From Nostoc sp. KVJ20 (lineage in GTDB: Bacteria; Cyanobacteriota; Cyanobacteriia; Cyanobacteriales; Nostocaceae): a stretch of 64,000 bases of DNA. Both the position numbers and the translations under genes were made by a program. Where the stretch lies: the NCBI RefSeq assembly GCF_001712795.1, contig NZ_KV757634.1, forward strand, positions 1 to 64,000, in the 5' to 3' direction. Below, one piece after another: positions 1-9,323 of this stretch. Numbering within the stretch: the first letter of the stretch is position 1; each line of letters opens with the position of its first letter. The notes beneath the pieces were generated by a model, which was given only the letters and a program-made list of their open reading frames with translations, ran no database searches and had not been told where the DNA came from.

Positions 1-421
1 GAGACTGGGAACGAGGAAATGCTTATCAAGCTAGGTTTTTAGGACTTGTGTGTACACCGTAGCGATGCCTTGGGGAGCGTTTGCTTTACTCAAATGCGGG
101 GTGGGGTTATTTATTTTTGATTTATGAAAGAGGTCTCTTGAAAGTGTCGCAGCTGGGGTTGCGTTTAATTCGTTTCGTCTCGCCAGCTAATCGTTTTTGC
201 GATGTCTACGATGGGCTACACCTCAATATGCTTGGGTTAAAGACGAATGACCTTAAGTTTTGGGTTGCTTGGAAAAGCAAGACGAAGCTGACTTGACTCA
301 AGCATTTCCAAGTACCGAGTTACAACATCAACTAACATATAGGAATCATACTGAATAAGACTTTCACTCTCATCAGTCGTTCAAAATTTAAGTCGGATTC
401 CTATAGATTTTTTTCAAGAAT
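1..421. other. Gene-free left edge with a dispersed repeat
   Basis: I see no convincing gene here. Bases 1-69 resemble bases 21573-21638 (shared blocks such as 'atcaagctagg' and 'tgtgtacac'), so this is a dispersed cyanobacterial repeat. The phrase 'gatgtctacgatgg' near 200 recurs near 21992. The 71-codon open frame at 81-296 needs a TTG start, resembles no family and crosses repeat sequence, so I do not call it. Confidence 0.5.
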
Positions 422-1048
422 TCAAGACTGCTCCAATAATTTTATCCGTTGCCACCAACGGTTTAGGGGATAATAAATTACCGGTGCCCATAAACTACTA
501 AGAATGGCAGAGGCAAGAGCGACACGCTGGTAATACGTCCAAATATCTGTCACCTTACGCTCATTGCCTATCAAAGTTAATTGCAACCCAAAGATAGTTT
601 CTGCCAAAACCGCCATAATAAAGACAATTACAGCAATCGAAATAAAATCTTCTTCGATAAAACGCTGTTTCTGGAGCAGACTAGTTAAAATTCCCACTAT
701 ACCTAAACTGAGGGCATGAGTAGGGTTAGGTGATGTCATTGAATCTTGAAGTAATCCTAGAACTATACCTGCCAATGCTCCGGCAAAAACCGTGCGCTTC
801 ACACTCCAAGCTACCACCCAAATTAACAGCCAGTTAGGGCCAATTCCTAATAATTCCATACCTGGGAACCGGGTTGGTAATAATAGTAAACATAACAGTA
901 CAGATCCAATCGTCACTATCCAACCCAACAGCTGACGTATGCTGGGATGCCAACGAGAAAGCGGCTGGATTTGGAATTTTGATTTTCGCTTTCGTTCTGA
1001 CGATTTTGGCTTTTTCTGCCTGCTACCACCAAATGCAGGAATCTTCAT
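422..1048 (-). CDS. mreD: Rod shape-determining protein MreD
   Basis: MreD is the small integral membrane subunit of the elongasome that coordinates lateral peptidoglycan synthesis with MreB and MreC. The product has a basic N-terminal tail followed by about five hydrophobic segments, as expected for MreD, although MreD sequences are poorly conserved; the call rests largely on its position directly behind mreC and mreB. I prefer the ATG at 1048 (208 aa, beginning MKIPAFGG). A TTG at 1066 would add six residues and leave only an 8-bp gap to mreC. Neither start has a strong Shine-Dalgarno sequence. It is probably the last gene of an mreBCD operon read on the minus strand. Confidence 0.88.
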   Translation of the reverse strand: MKIPAFGGSRQKKPKSSERKRKSKFQIQPLSRWHPSIRQLLGWIVTIGSVLLCLLLLPTRFPGMELLGIGPNWLLIWVVAWSVKRTVFAGALAGIVLGLLQDSMTSPNPTHALSLGIVGILTSLLQKQRFIEEDFISIAVIVFIMAVLAETIFGLQLTLIGNERKVTDIWTYYQRVALASAILSSLWAPVIYYPLNRWWQRIKLLEQS

Positions 1049-1074
1049 TTTTCTATGGATTTTCAAGGAAGAAT

Positions 1075-1869
1075 TTACTTAGACTTTTGTGGCACTTGAG
1101 TTGCCGACTCTTGGTTTTCTGGCTTTGGATAAACAGCTACCCAATCGAGAGAGCGGATTGGCGGAAAAAGTTCTATTTTTGCCACTGATGCTGGGAGTTT
1201 CTTTAAATCTAGTGACTTTATTCGTCCTACTGCCAAGCCGGATGGAAATTTCTGACTATAAGTAGATGTGGAAACTAAATCTCCCACTTTCACATTTGGG
1301 ACTTTTTCATAAAATTCCAGCACAGCTTCCGCAGAAGAATCTCCTCGCAAAACGCCTTTAGCTGCCGTGCGGCTAATGGATACACCCACTTGACTCTTGA
1401 GATCACTGATTAACAACACGCGACTAGTATTGGGTGTTACATTTTCTACTAAACCCACTAAACCGCCATCAGCCTTGACTATGAAGCCTTCCTGAATCCC
1501 TGCATTCGCACCGCGATTCAGGGTAACTTGTTGCCACCACTGATCAGCACTACGGCCTATCACCCGTGCTGGAATTGGCCGTGATGCTAGAGGCTCTTTT
1601 TCTACATAGCCTAATAAATCTTGTAGCTTTGTCTTTTGACTTTCCAAATCTACTATACGGGTTTGCAATTCTGATATCCGGGCATCTCTAAGACGTTCTT
1701 CTGGAGTTGGCCCTGACTGCAACATCTCTAACGGACGGGTAATTGCCTGGTATGTCTCAAGCACCAATTCACCTTGAGTCTGTCGCAATATCCAAGCACT
1801 ACCAACTACTAGAGCTAACAACCCGATTTGCAATCCTTTACGATCCCACCAACGCCGTATTGTCATCAT
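1075..1869 (-). CDS. mreC: Rod shape-determining protein MreC
   Basis: MreC is the bitopic elongasome protein that links cytoplasmic MreB to the periplasmic cell-wall synthases. The 264-aa product has a short basic cytoplasmic N-terminus, one transmembrane segment at about residues 13-27 (GLLALVVGSAWIL), a coiled-coil at about 60-90, and the paired beta-barrel domain with the family phrases RVIGRSADQWWQ, LNRGANAGI and GLVGLVENV. The length is normal for cyanobacteria. The start ATG at 1869 lies in an ATGATG doublet. mreB ends about 100 bp upstream and mreD starts 26 bp or less downstream, consistent with one operon. A Pro/Gln-rich tail follows the beta domain. Confidence 0.95.
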   Translation of the reverse strand: MMTIRRWWDRKGLQIGLLALVVGSAWILRQTQGELVLETYQAITRPLEMLQSGPTPEERLRDARISELQTRIVDLESQKTKLQDLLGYVEKEPLASRPIPARVIGRSADQWWQQVTLNRGANAGIQEGFIVKADGGLVGLVENVTPNTSRVLLISDLKSQVGVSISRTAAKGVLRGDSSAEAVLEFYEKVPNVKVGDLVSTSTYSQKFPSGLAVGRIKSLDLKKLPASVAKIELFPPIRSLDWVAVYPKPENQESATQVPQKSK

Positions 1870-1970
1870 ATATACCTTTGTATACTTATATAAATTAAGT
1901 TCTACTTGGATTCTATTTATATAAAACCCAAATAGAACTCAAATAGAACTCAAGTCTGATATTTTTTTTG

Positions 1971-3014
1971 TTACATATTCCGAGAGCTTTCGGTGACAAC
2001 TCGTTCCAACTGTTTAAAGTTTTCTAACACACGACCTGTTCCCAGCACAACACAGCTTAAAGGATCAGCTGCAATGTGGGTTACAATCCCTGTTTCATGG
2101 CTAATGAGGGTATCTATGCCTTTGAGCAAAGCACCACCACCAGCTAACATAATACCTCTGTCAATGATGTCTGCTGCTAGTTCTGGAGGTGTACGTTCCA
2201 GTGTCCGCTTTACAGCTTCTATAATGACTGATAGCGGTTCCAACATACTTTCACGGATTTCTGGGGCTTTGATTGTTACAGTTCGCGGTAGACCAGAAAG
2301 CAGGTGTAAACCTCGGACTTCCATCATGGCGTCATTATCATCATTAGTCGGATATGCAGAACCAAGCCGAATTTTGATATCTTCGGCAGTACGTTCACCA
2401 ATAACTAAGTTATGAACTTTCTTAATATACTGAATGATCGCATCAGTCAGTTCATCTCCAGCAATGCGTACTGATTCACTAATCACCGTACCTTGAAGAC
2501 TCAGCACTGCAACTTCTGTTGTGCCACCACCGATATCAATGATCATGTTGCCTGTCGCTTCGGCAACAGGTAGTCCTGCACCGATGGCCGCAGCTACAGG
2601 TTCATCGATTAAATAGACTTTTCTGGCTCCTGCTTGGTGAGCTGCATCCATTACAGCTCGCCTTTCTACTCCTGTGACACCACTGGGAATACCAATGACA
2701 ATCCGGGGTAAAACTAAAGACCTACCTTCATTTACACGCTGAATAAAGCTTTTCAGCATCAGCTCGGCTATATCAAAGTCAGCGATTACACCATCCCGCA
2801 AAGGCCGGAGGGCAATCACATTTCCAGGTGTGCGACCGAGCATTTTTTTGGCTTCTTCTCCGACTGCTAGTGCCACCTTTTCGTTGACATCGATAGCAAC
2901 TACAGAAGGCTCTTGTAGTACAATACCTTTACCAGATACATAAACCAGGGTGTTAGCGGTACCGAGGTCGATACCCATATCCCATGATGTGCGAAAGTTC
3001 CTAAAAATGCCCAC
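1971..3014 (-). CDS. mreB: Rod shape-determining protein MreB (actin homologue)
   Basis: MreB is the bacterial actin that organises lateral wall growth and cell shape under the cytoplasmic membrane. The 347-aa product carries the actin-fold nucleotide motifs: phosphate-1 DLGTANTLVYV at about 17-27, phosphate-2 MIIDIGGGTTEVAVLS at about 157-172, and the adenosine motif IMLAGGGALLKG near 288. The length and motif order are normal. The start is GTG at 3014 with AGAG just upstream; it gives the amphipathic N-terminal MGIFRNF found in membrane-binding MreB. It is first in the mreBCD operon and divergent from ssb. Confidence 0.98.
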   Translation of the reverse strand: MGIFRNFRTSWDMGIDLGTANTLVYVSGKGIVLQEPSVVAIDVNEKVALAVGEEAKKMLGRTPGNVIALRPLRDGVIADFDIAELMLKSFIQRVNEGRSLVLPRIVIGIPSGVTGVERRAVMDAAHQAGARKVYLIDEPVAAAIGAGLPVAEATGNMIIDIGGGTTEVAVLSLQGTVISESVRIAGDELTDAIIQYIKKVHNLVIGERTAEDIKIRLGSAYPTNDDNDAMMEVRGLHLLSGLPRTVTIKAPEIRESMLEPLSVIIEAVKRTLERTPPELAADIIDRGIMLAGGGALLKGIDTLISHETGIVTHIAADPLSCVVLGTGRVLENFKQLERVVTESSRNM

Positions 3015-3351
3015 GCTTCTCTAAGCCCCCTATGTGCGATACTTTTTGACTACAACGGTCAGAGTTAATCGTGCCAGATTGGATTACGTTTGTATCCTGA
3101 GTTGAGTAAACTAGACTATATTTTTATATGATTCCCAGGAATATTTAGTATGTCTCAGGCATCTGTTTTTTGATATTCTCTGGTTAGCTTAGTATATCCG
3201 TATACTTTTATGTGTTTCTCCAAGTAGTGTGTATAATTTTTCAAGTCAACTATATTGTTAACTGTTTAACACATTATTTTCAAGTGTTTCACAATTCGCT
3301 ATGATGAAAGTCTAAATTGCTAAGTACATTTGTACTGAAAAGGTAACGTAG
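3015..3351. promoter_or_regulatory. Divergent mreB/ssb control region
   Basis: This 337-bp AT-rich gap separates the divergent starts of mreB (minus) and ssb (plus), so it must hold promoters for both. I could not assign a -35/-10 pair with confidence. It contains no heptamer repeats, unlike most other gaps in the window. Confidence 0.35.
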
Positions 3352-3714
3352 ATGAGTATCAATATTGTCACTCTTGTTGGTCGTGTAGGCGGCGACCCTG
3401 ATATAAAGTATTTTGAGTCTGGTAGTGTGAAGTGCAGACTGACACTAGCGGTAAAAAGGCGATCGCGCAACAGCGATGAACCTGACTGGTTCACGTTGGA
3501 GTTATGGGATAAAACGGCTGAGGTAGCAGGTAATTATGTCCGCAAGGGAAGTCTAATTGGCATCAAAGGTTCCTTGAAGTTTGACACATGGAGCGATCGC
3601 CAAACAGGAGCAAACCGTTCTACACCGATTATTAGAGTAGACCAACTAGATTTATTAGGCTCTAAGCGAGATGGAGAGGGTGGTACTGGAGATATGTCTT
3701 CAGAACATTTTTAA
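3352..3714 (+). CDS. ssb: Short single-stranded DNA-binding protein
   Basis: The protein binds single-stranded DNA through one OB fold during replication, repair or recombination. The OB-fold phrases are clear: NIVTLVGRVGGDPDIKYF at 3-20, a basic strand LTLAVKRRSR, then WFTLELWDKTAEVAGNYVRKGSLIGIKGSL. At 120 aa it is much shorter than a typical SSB (about 160-180 aa). It has almost no disordered tail and ends SSEHF instead of the canonical acidic DD-x-IPF tip that recruits partner proteins. The start ATG is preceded by AGGTA. It stands alone, divergent from mreB. It may be a secondary SSB; I cannot tell whether another ssb exists outside this window. Confidence 0.9.
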   Translation: MSINIVTLVGRVGGDPDIKYFESGSVKCRLTLAVKRRSRNSDEPDWFTLELWDKTAEVAGNYVRKGSLIGIKGSLKFDTWSDRQTGANRSTPIIRVDQLDLLGSKRDGEGGTGDMSSEHF

Positions 3715-3820
3715 TTGGGAATTGGGAATTGGGCATTGGGCATTGGTCATTGGGCATTGATTATTAGTCCTTTATCTTGACAAAGGACAAAGGACTAATG
3801 ACTAATGACTAATAACTAAT
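3715..3820. repeat. Heptamer tandem repeat tract (STRR) with internal inverted repeat
   Basis: Units of 'gggcatt/gggaatt' are followed by 'aaggac' and 'aatgact' units. 'attagtccttt' and 'aaaggactaat' can pair. The right end overlaps the 3' end of the neighbouring minus-strand gene, supplying its last codons and its stop. Confidence 0.8.
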
Positions 3821-4549
3821 TTGTAGTGTCACCGATGCTTCTATTTCCTGTTCACCACCCACAACAGGGGTGGAAGCATCGGCTAACTTTGCAGCCTCAG
3901 CCCGTAAAAACATGGGTGGCCGAGGTGGAGTAGCATTATTAACTTGAATGCTCACTATTTCTTTGGATTTAAAACCCAAGGCACTGAAAACAGCATCAGC
4001 TTGCTGCTGGGCGTCTTGAGTAGCTTCTTTTAATGCTTGTTTTTGAGCAGCCGCGATCGCTTCATCATTCGCAACAAAACTAATACCGTTAATTTGTGTC
4101 GCACCTGCTTTTACTGCATCATCCAATAATGTCCCAGCTTGCTCAACAGGAATGCTAAAACTCACAGTGTTATTGGCAGCATAGCCTGTAATTCGCTGTA
4201 CATTATCGGTGTAGCTATAAACTGGGTTGAGCCGGATACCAGTAGTTTGTAATTTTTCAACATTTTTGCTCTTGAGGAACGCAACTACAGCCGATGACCT
4301 GCGGGCGGCTTCTTGCTGTACCTCCTGTGCTGTTTTCCCCTGAATCTCCACTCCTAAACTGACTTGCGCCAGGGTTGTAGGAATTGTTTCTACTCCGCGA
4401 CCACTGACACTAAGGGTTCGCCACAATTTATCTTTTTCTTGCGCCAAGGCGGGCAGTGTCAAAGTTACACATACCAGCAAGGCTAAAGGCAGTATTTTCC
4501 ACAAGTTTCCAGATGGAAATTGAGAACCGGTTAAAGCGGCTCTAGTCAT
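3809..4549 (-). CDS. SIMPL-domain (DUF541) secreted protein
   Basis: The product has a SIMPL/DUF541 fold, a family found in the periplasm or outer membrane whose molecular role is mostly unknown (the E. coli relative YggE is linked to oxidative stress). From the ATG at 4549 the 246-aa protein has a signal peptide (SGNLWKILPLALLVCVTLTL, cleavage after ALA) and then the domain, starting WRTLSVSGRGVETIPTTLAQVSLGVEIQG when read in sections. The longer frame back to 4657 would bury the signal peptide, and GGAG lies about 12 bases before 4549, so I prefer the shorter form. The last residues (QISY) and the TAG stop are encoded inside the heptamer repeat tract. Confidence 0.85.
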   Translation of the reverse strand: MTRAALTGSQFPSGNLWKILPLALLVCVTLTLPALAQEKDKLWRTLSVSGRGVETIPTTLAQVSLGVEIQGKTAQEVQQEAARRSSAVVAFLKSKNVEKLQTTGIRLNPVYSYTDNVQRITGYAANNTVSFSIPVEQAGTLLDDAVKAGATQINGISFVANDEAIAAAQKQALKEATQDAQQQADAVFSALGFKSKEIVSIQVNNATPPRPPMFLRAEAAKLADASTPVVGGEQEIEASVTLQISY

Positions 4550-4932
4550 AAGATTTGCACTCCTCAAAGTATCCACAGATGTTTTTAATAAACGTATATA
4601 GCAATCTTCTGGTGGCTGTTGAGAGTCAACAGCTACCACAAGTTTTTCACAACTCAAGTGCGATCGCTAGATACGATTTGTATGTTCTTACTTTGACACT
4701 GCGATCGTCAAAAGCTGAAACGGTTACATTTTTTGAAACTAAAAAAATTACACTAGCTTTTTTAGAGATTTTGTCGTGGCGTATTAGCTGCTGAAACCTG
4801 AACCAGAAAGGCAGCGCTTGATTAATTTGACAAATGGCACAAATTAATTTGATCAAGCTGCCCAAGCATCTCCATCGGTAGACGTTTTTGAGAAACGCGT
4901 CAAAATCAAAGAGAAGGATTTTCACGGAACCC
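4550..4932. other. Divergent gap between SIMPL gene and antiporter
   Basis: This gap of about 380 bp contains two HIP1-like GCGATCG sites near 4661 and 4702 and AT-rich sequence that should hold both promoters. I see no RNA gene or convincing small ORF. Confidence 0.4.
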
Positions 4933-6411
4933 ATGTATTTGTTAAATCCAATCAACTTCTCTTTTCCTCTGCTGGCTACCGCAACAGAAACCGCGGACAG
5001 TTCAATGGTAATAGCAGCAGTGCTACTAAGCTTAGTAGTCATTTATCTCGCCAGCAAAGTTGGTGGAGAGTTATCAAACCAAGTGGGTTTGCCACCTGTA
5101 TTAGGCGAACTAGTAGGTGGTGTAGTAGTAGGTATCTCTGTTTTCCACCTTTTAGTATTTCCAGAAGGCAGCACAGACAGTTCTAACTCTTTGATCATGT
5201 CCTTCCTTCAAATCACTGGTGGTTTAACGCCTGAAGCCACTCCAGCAGTGTTTGCCGCTCAGTCTGAAGTCGTTTCCGTTTTAGCAGAATTGGGTGTGAT
5301 CATCCTGCTGTTTGAAATCGGCTTGGAGTCGAATTTAAAAGACTTAATCGCAGTTGGTATCCAAGCCACTGTTGTAGCAATAGTGGGGGTAGTAGTACCC
5401 TTTGCTGCTGGTACTGTGGGACTGATGACTTTGTTTGGTATTAGTGCTGTCCCGGCAATTTTTGCAGGGGCGGCTTTGACTGCCACTAGTATTGGGATTA
5501 CTTCCAAAGTGCTGTCAGAGTTGGGACGACTCAATTCTAAAGAAGGGCAGATTATTTTGGGTGCTGCCGTAATTGACGATGTTCTAGGAATCATCGTTTT
5601 AGCGGTAGTTGCCAGTCTAGCTAAAGATGGCGTGGTGGATGTCAGCAAAGTAATTTATTTGATTATCAGCGCCACTGGTTTTATTTTGGGAGCAATCCTC
5701 CTAGGTAATGTTTTCAATAAGTCCTTTGTGGCGATCGCTGATAAACTCAAAACACGCGGTGAACTGGTGATACCAGCATTCATCTTCGCCTTTGCTATGG
5801 CATACCTTGCCGCCGCTATCCACTTAGAAGCAATTCTGGGAGCTTTTGCAGCGGGTTTAGTCCTAGAAGAGACAGACAAGCGCAAAGAATTGCAAAGACA
5901 AGTCTGCCCCATTGCCGATATGTTAGTGCCAATTTTCTTTGTGACTGTTGGGGCAAAAACCGATTTGGGAGTGCTAAACCCAGCAATTCCCGACAATCGA
6001 GAAGGTCTAATTATGGCAAGTTTCCTGATCATAGTAGCCATTCTCGGTAAAGTAATCACAGGTTTAAGCGTGTTTGGTCAACCGGGAATTAACCGTTTAG
6101 CGATCGGTGTGGGGATGATTCCCAGAGGGGAAGTTGGATTAGTGTTTGCTGGTGTCGGCGCAGCCAGTGGCGCTCTCTCAAAACCATTAGGGGCGGCAAT
6201 TATCATGATGGTTATCTTGACAACCTTTTTAGCTCCTCCCTTGTTACGATTTGTATTTCCAGACCCAAAAGCTGTGGAAGCAGGCTCAGAGCAACTAGTT
6301 TTAGACAGTTCTTCTGGGACTTCGTTGGTAATTGAACCACCTCAGTTAAAAGTGCCAGCATCAAATGATAATGGCAATTCGGAAATAACCCCAGAATCTA
6401 GCGATCGTTAA
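4933..6411 (+). CDS. Cation:proton antiporter (CPA2/NhaS-type Na+/H+ exchanger)
   Basis: This integral membrane protein should exchange Na+ or K+ for protons, supporting pH and salt balance. From the ATG at 4933 (about 492 aa) there are roughly 12-13 hydrophobic helices covering the sodium/hydrogen exchanger domain. The CPA2 signature AAVIDDVLGIIVLAV is present, with the adjacent Asp pair expected for electrogenic CPA2 carriers, as is the C-terminal GVGMIPRGEVGLVFAG. A short hydrophilic Ser-rich tail of about 45 residues replaces the TrkA domains seen in longer relatives. A TTG at 4888 would add 15 residues, but ATG 4933 is more natural, with GAAGGA about 16 bases upstream. It is monocistronic. 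I do not assign an nhaS number. Confidence 0.9.
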   Translation: MYLLNPINFSFPLLATATETADSSMVIAAVLLSLVVIYLASKVGGELSNQVGLPPVLGELVGGVVVGISVFHLLVFPEGSTDSSNSLIMSFLQITGGLTPEATPAVFAAQSEVVSVLAELGVIILLFEIGLESNLKDLIAVGIQATVVAIVGVVVPFAAGTVGLMTLFGISAVPAIFAGAALTATSIGITSKVLSELGRLNSKEGQIILGAAVIDDVLGIIVLAVVASLAKDGVVDVSKVIYLIISATGFILGAILLGNVFNKSFVAIADKLKTRGELVIPAFIFAFAMAYLAAAIHLEAILGAFAAGLVLEETDKRKELQRQVCPIADMLVPIFFVTVGAKTDLGVLNPAIPDNREGLIMASFLIIVAILGKVITGLSVFGQPGINRLAIGVGMIPRGEVGLVFAGVGAASGALSKPLGAAIIMMVILTTFLAPPLLRFVFPDPKAVEAGSEQLVLDSSSGTSLVIEPPQLKVPASNDNGNSEITPESSDR

Positions 6412-6434
6412 TCAAAGTCTTGGGTAAATTCTTA

Positions 6435-6467
6435 CTGAGTTCTGAGTAATTTTCGCTCAGAACTCAG
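6435..6467 (+). terminator. Hairpin after the antiporter gene
   Basis: A perfect 12-bp stem (ctgagttctgag / ctcagaactcag) with a 9-base loop lies 24 bp after the stop codon. No T run follows, so it may stabilise the mRNA end or be a repeat ('cagaactcag' occurs elsewhere) rather than be a true intrinsic terminator. Confidence 0.4.
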
Positions 6468-6930
6468 GACTCTGAATTCAGTACTATCACTGTGCTATGA
6501 GGATGTTGCGATCGTGCAGTGGAAACTTCTCTCTTCAAATTTCCGTCCCGTGTGATTGTAGAATAATCGTCTGTTTATAATTTCTACCAGCATTCGGAAT
6601 GTTATTTATTTCTAATCTCCCTTGGCCTGTATGCCTTTATCTGAATATTTTCCAGGTAATTGGGGAGTAACACCCATAAATTTTGCTAGATCATCTGACA
6701 GTAATGGGAATTATTTACTTAGTGCATTGATGGCAAAAAACAAAAAACAGTTATCAGTGAACGGTTATCAGTTATTAGTTTTCTAGCTTCCTTGGAAGTA
6801 ACAATTTCTACCTCTAAAGGTGGAAGATTTGACATGGGGATTTAGACCCAAGATGAAACCTGATAACTGATTTTAAATGGTATTACATAAGTCTTCAGGT
6901 ATCAAAAAAGCATCGAAAGTAAAGTTTAGG
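6468..6930. other. Gap before amiC1
   Basis: This stretch has no convincing gene. It holds 'cagttatcagt' repeats and a phrase near 6836-6857 ('ggggatttagacccaag') that recurs at 14412-14428 after the sds gene, so it is a dispersed repeat. Confidence 0.45.
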
Positions 6931-7005
6931 TGGTGACGGTGTGATGATTTACCAATGAGTTGAGATATTAACGCCTCCCATGAACGTGAATTAGGAGAAA
7001 GGACT
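6931..7005 (+). promoter_or_regulatory. Duplicated 75-bp leader, copy 1 (amiC1)
   Basis: The 75 bp before the amiC1 start align without gaps to the 75 bp before amiC2 (9249-9323) with 10 mismatches by hand count. The leader contains the Shine-Dalgarno AGGAG at 6993-6997, which fixes the GTG start at 7006. A tiny ATG...TAG frame (4 codons plus stop) lies in the leader. Confidence 0.75.
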
Positions 7006-8919
7006 GTGAAATTACACTGGTTACTACCCAGCACTATTGGAACTATCTTCATGTTATCGTCGCCGGCAATGGCTGCGAGACTTGAATCTTGGCGCTTTGA
7101 TGCCAATCAAAACAGGCTGGAAATTAATACTGTGGGAGCAGTTCAACCCCAGGCACAACTAATTTTCAACCCGACTCGCCTGGTAATTGATTTGCCAGGA
7201 ACTACATTTGGGCGTCCACAAATAACCCAACAGGTGGGTGGTGGAATTCGCTCAATTCGTGTTGGGCAGTTTGATACAGAAACAACACGTATAGTTGTTG
7301 AAATCAGTCCTGGTTATACTTTAGACCCTAAACGAGTGCAATTTGTGGGTACAACTGGCGATCGCTGGACGGTGCAATTACCTAAGCCAGAAATCGAGAG
7401 AGTAGCTTCATCTCCCACCTCATCTCCGACCTCATCTCCCAGAAGTGCTTACACTGTTGTTACCCCAAACTCTGAGCCGCAACCTGGCATTTCAAGAGTT
7501 GCCACTACTACACGAGGGGCGACTCAAATTGAGAGCTTACAAGTCACAGGTGATGGGTTGTTCATTCGCACCAGTGGTAGTAATCCTCCAATTCAGGTAA
7601 TTCGCAGCCGCGATCGCGCTACCATCTTCATGGATATCTCTGGCGCATCTTTATCACCACGTCTGGCGCAGCAGAATAATATACCGGTTAACAAGCATGG
7701 TGTTAGCCGCGTCGAATTCACCCGACTACAAACCCAACCTCCTGGCGTTCGCCTGACTTTGCGGGTAGATAAAAATAGCCCAGACTGGCGAGCAAGTAAT
7801 AGTAACGGTGGTGGTTTGGTAGTTCTGCCTAGTCGCGTTGTCACACTGCCTGGAAGTAGTAATTCAAATCTATCGGACAATCAGTCACAACCACCCTCTC
7901 TACCTAGCAGACTATCTGCTAACAACTCCCCAGCAACAATTGAGTCTGTACAACTGGCTGATAATGGCACACAACTGCTAATTAGAGCCGACCAAACTGT
8001 ATCTGCTACGGGAGCTTGGGATAGAACTTCTGGTCTGTTCCGCGTCACAATTCCCAATGCCAAGTTAGCTCCCAGAGTTACAGGCCCTACTTTTGCTCCT
8101 AATAGCCCCATTCTCCGGGTACGCCTGCAACCACAAGAACCCAACACAGTCGTTGTCTTAGTTCAACCAGCAAGCGGAGTACAACTTGGACAACCCCAGC
8201 AAATCGGCGACCAGCTTTTAGCTCTACCAATACAAGGCTCTCGTCGAATTGTGACAATCCCCCCCAGAAGACCTCCTTTTGCTTTACCTCCGCTACCACC
8301 ACCAAACCGGGGGCCATTCCCAGACCCAAACAATCCCAATCCCCAACCTCCAACCCAACCACAGCGCCGAGTTACCAATGGACGAGTGGTAGTCCTCATT
8401 GACCCAGGACATGGCGGTAAAGACCCTGGTGCAGTAGGTCTTGGAGGATTACGCGAAAAGGATGTTATTTTGCCTATTAGCAAAAGAATAGCTCAGGTCT
8501 TGCAGCAAAATGGCGTACAAGTAGTTATGACAAGGGATTCTGACTATTTTGTTACCCTTCCAGGACGGGTGCAATTAGCAGAACGAGCTAATGCTGATGT
8601 GTTTGTGAGTATTCATGCTAATGCAGTCGGGCCAGGTCGTTCGGATGTCAGCGGCTTGGAAACATATTATTACGACAGTGGTTTGGGTCTAGCTCGGACT
8701 GTCCATAACAGTATTCTCCAAGGTGTAAATGTCAGAGACAGGGGAGTGCGGCGAGCCAGATTTTTTGTCCTCAGAAAAAGTTCTATGCCTTCGATTCTGG
8801 TAGAAACAGGTTATTTGACCGGTCGAGATGATAACGCTAAACTCAGAAGCTTGGCTTACCAAAATCAAATGGCAGATGCGATCGCTCGTGGCATTCTTCA
8901 GTATCTAAAGAGAAGATAA
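7006..8919 (+). CDS. amiC1: N-acetylmuramoyl-L-alanine amidase with AMIN domains (AmiC1)
   Basis: This periplasmic zinc amidase cleaves the amide bond between muramic acid and the stem peptide. In Nostoc and Anabaena the AmiC pair makes the nanopores through the septal wall that filament cells use for communication. The 637-aa product has a signal peptide (cleaved near AMAA, residue 23), a first AMIN domain at about 24-125, two further AMIN-like segments at about 170-260 and 305-390, a Pro-rich linker at about 410-455, and a C-terminal Amidase_3 domain from about 458. Its zinc/catalytic motifs are IDPGHGGKD, the Glu of GLREKD, SIHANA and SILVETGYLTG. GTG start with AGGAG. The paralogue amiC2 follows in tandem. 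Confidence 0.95.
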   Translation: MKLHWLLPSTIGTIFMLSSPAMAARLESWRFDANQNRLEINTVGAVQPQAQLIFNPTRLVIDLPGTTFGRPQITQQVGGGIRSIRVGQFDTETTRIVVEISPGYTLDPKRVQFVGTTGDRWTVQLPKPEIERVASSPTSSPTSSPRSAYTVVTPNSEPQPGISRVATTTRGATQIESLQVTGDGLFIRTSGSNPPIQVIRSRDRATIFMDISGASLSPRLAQQNNIPVNKHGVSRVEFTRLQTQPPGVRLTLRVDKNSPDWRASNSNGGGLVVLPSRVVTLPGSSNSNLSDNQSQPPSLPSRLSANNSPATIESVQLADNGTQLLIRADQTVSATGAWDRTSGLFRVTIPNAKLAPRVTGPTFAPNSPILRVRLQPQEPNTVVVLVQPASGVQLGQPQQIGDQLLALPIQGSRRIVTIPPRRPPFALPPLPPPNRGPFPDPNNPNPQPPTQPQRRVTNGRVVVLIDPGHGGKDPGAVGLGGLREKDVILPISKRIAQVLQQNGVQVVMTRDSDYFVTLPGRVQLAERANADVFVSIHANAVGPGRSDVSGLETYYYDSGLGLARTVHNSILQGVNVRDRGVRRARFFVLRKSSMPSILVETGYLTGRDDNAKLRSLAYQNQMADAIARGILQYLKRR

Positions 8920-9248
8920 GTAATTTAGTCGAAATTATTGAGTAAATACATCTAATCTTTACCATTTTTATCCAATTTAGTAGTAAAACAATTTAAGTAT
9001 TCTTGCTGCGGGACAAGAGTAGCTTCTTTGTTATTGTCATCTGATGCTTTGCAAGTCAGCAGATTTTGGATTGGTGTCATGTCACCCACAAGGGGTGAAA
9101 GCGCATAGCAGGACGTTAGTCCGGCATGAACTTAAAATAGGCAGTCAAATTTATATCGGCTAATGGCATGGCAAAATCAGAGGAGCGTGCTATATTTTAC
9201 GCCATTAGCTAGCTGTGTCTTAATAACAGCGCAAAACTCAAGTGTGCG
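8920..9248. other. Gap between amiC1 and amiC2
   Basis: I see no gene. 'gctaatggc' (from 9160) and 'gccattagc' (to about 9211) can pair around a loop of about 35 bases, a possible processing or termination structure between the paralogues. The gap suggests amiC2 can be transcribed from its own promoter. Confidence 0.4.
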
Positions 9249-9323
9249 TGGTGACGGTGTGAGGATTTGCCAATATGTTGAGATGTTGACGGCTCCCATG
9301 AATGTGAATCAGGAGAAAAGACT
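9249..9323 (+). promoter_or_regulatory. Duplicated 75-bp leader, copy 2 (amiC2)
   Basis: This gapless match to the amiC1 leader (6931-7005) has 65 of 75 bases identical by hand count. AGGAG at 9311-9315 precedes the GTG start. A short frame ATG AAT GTG ... CTG TGA in the leader ends by overlapping that GTG; in copy 1 the same frame is cut short by TAG. Confidence 0.75.

Noticed and set aside
81..296. 71-codon plus-strand frame at the left edge
   Set aside because: TTG start, no family likeness, crosses dispersed repeat words; probably chance.
5259..6059. Antisense frames inside the antiporter gene
   Set aside because: Alternative-frame shadows; the plus-strand frame has full family motifs and helices.
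8099..8483. Open minus-strand frames inside amiC1
   Set aside because: They are shadows of the proline-rich linker, whose codons give open Gly/Leu frames on the other strand.
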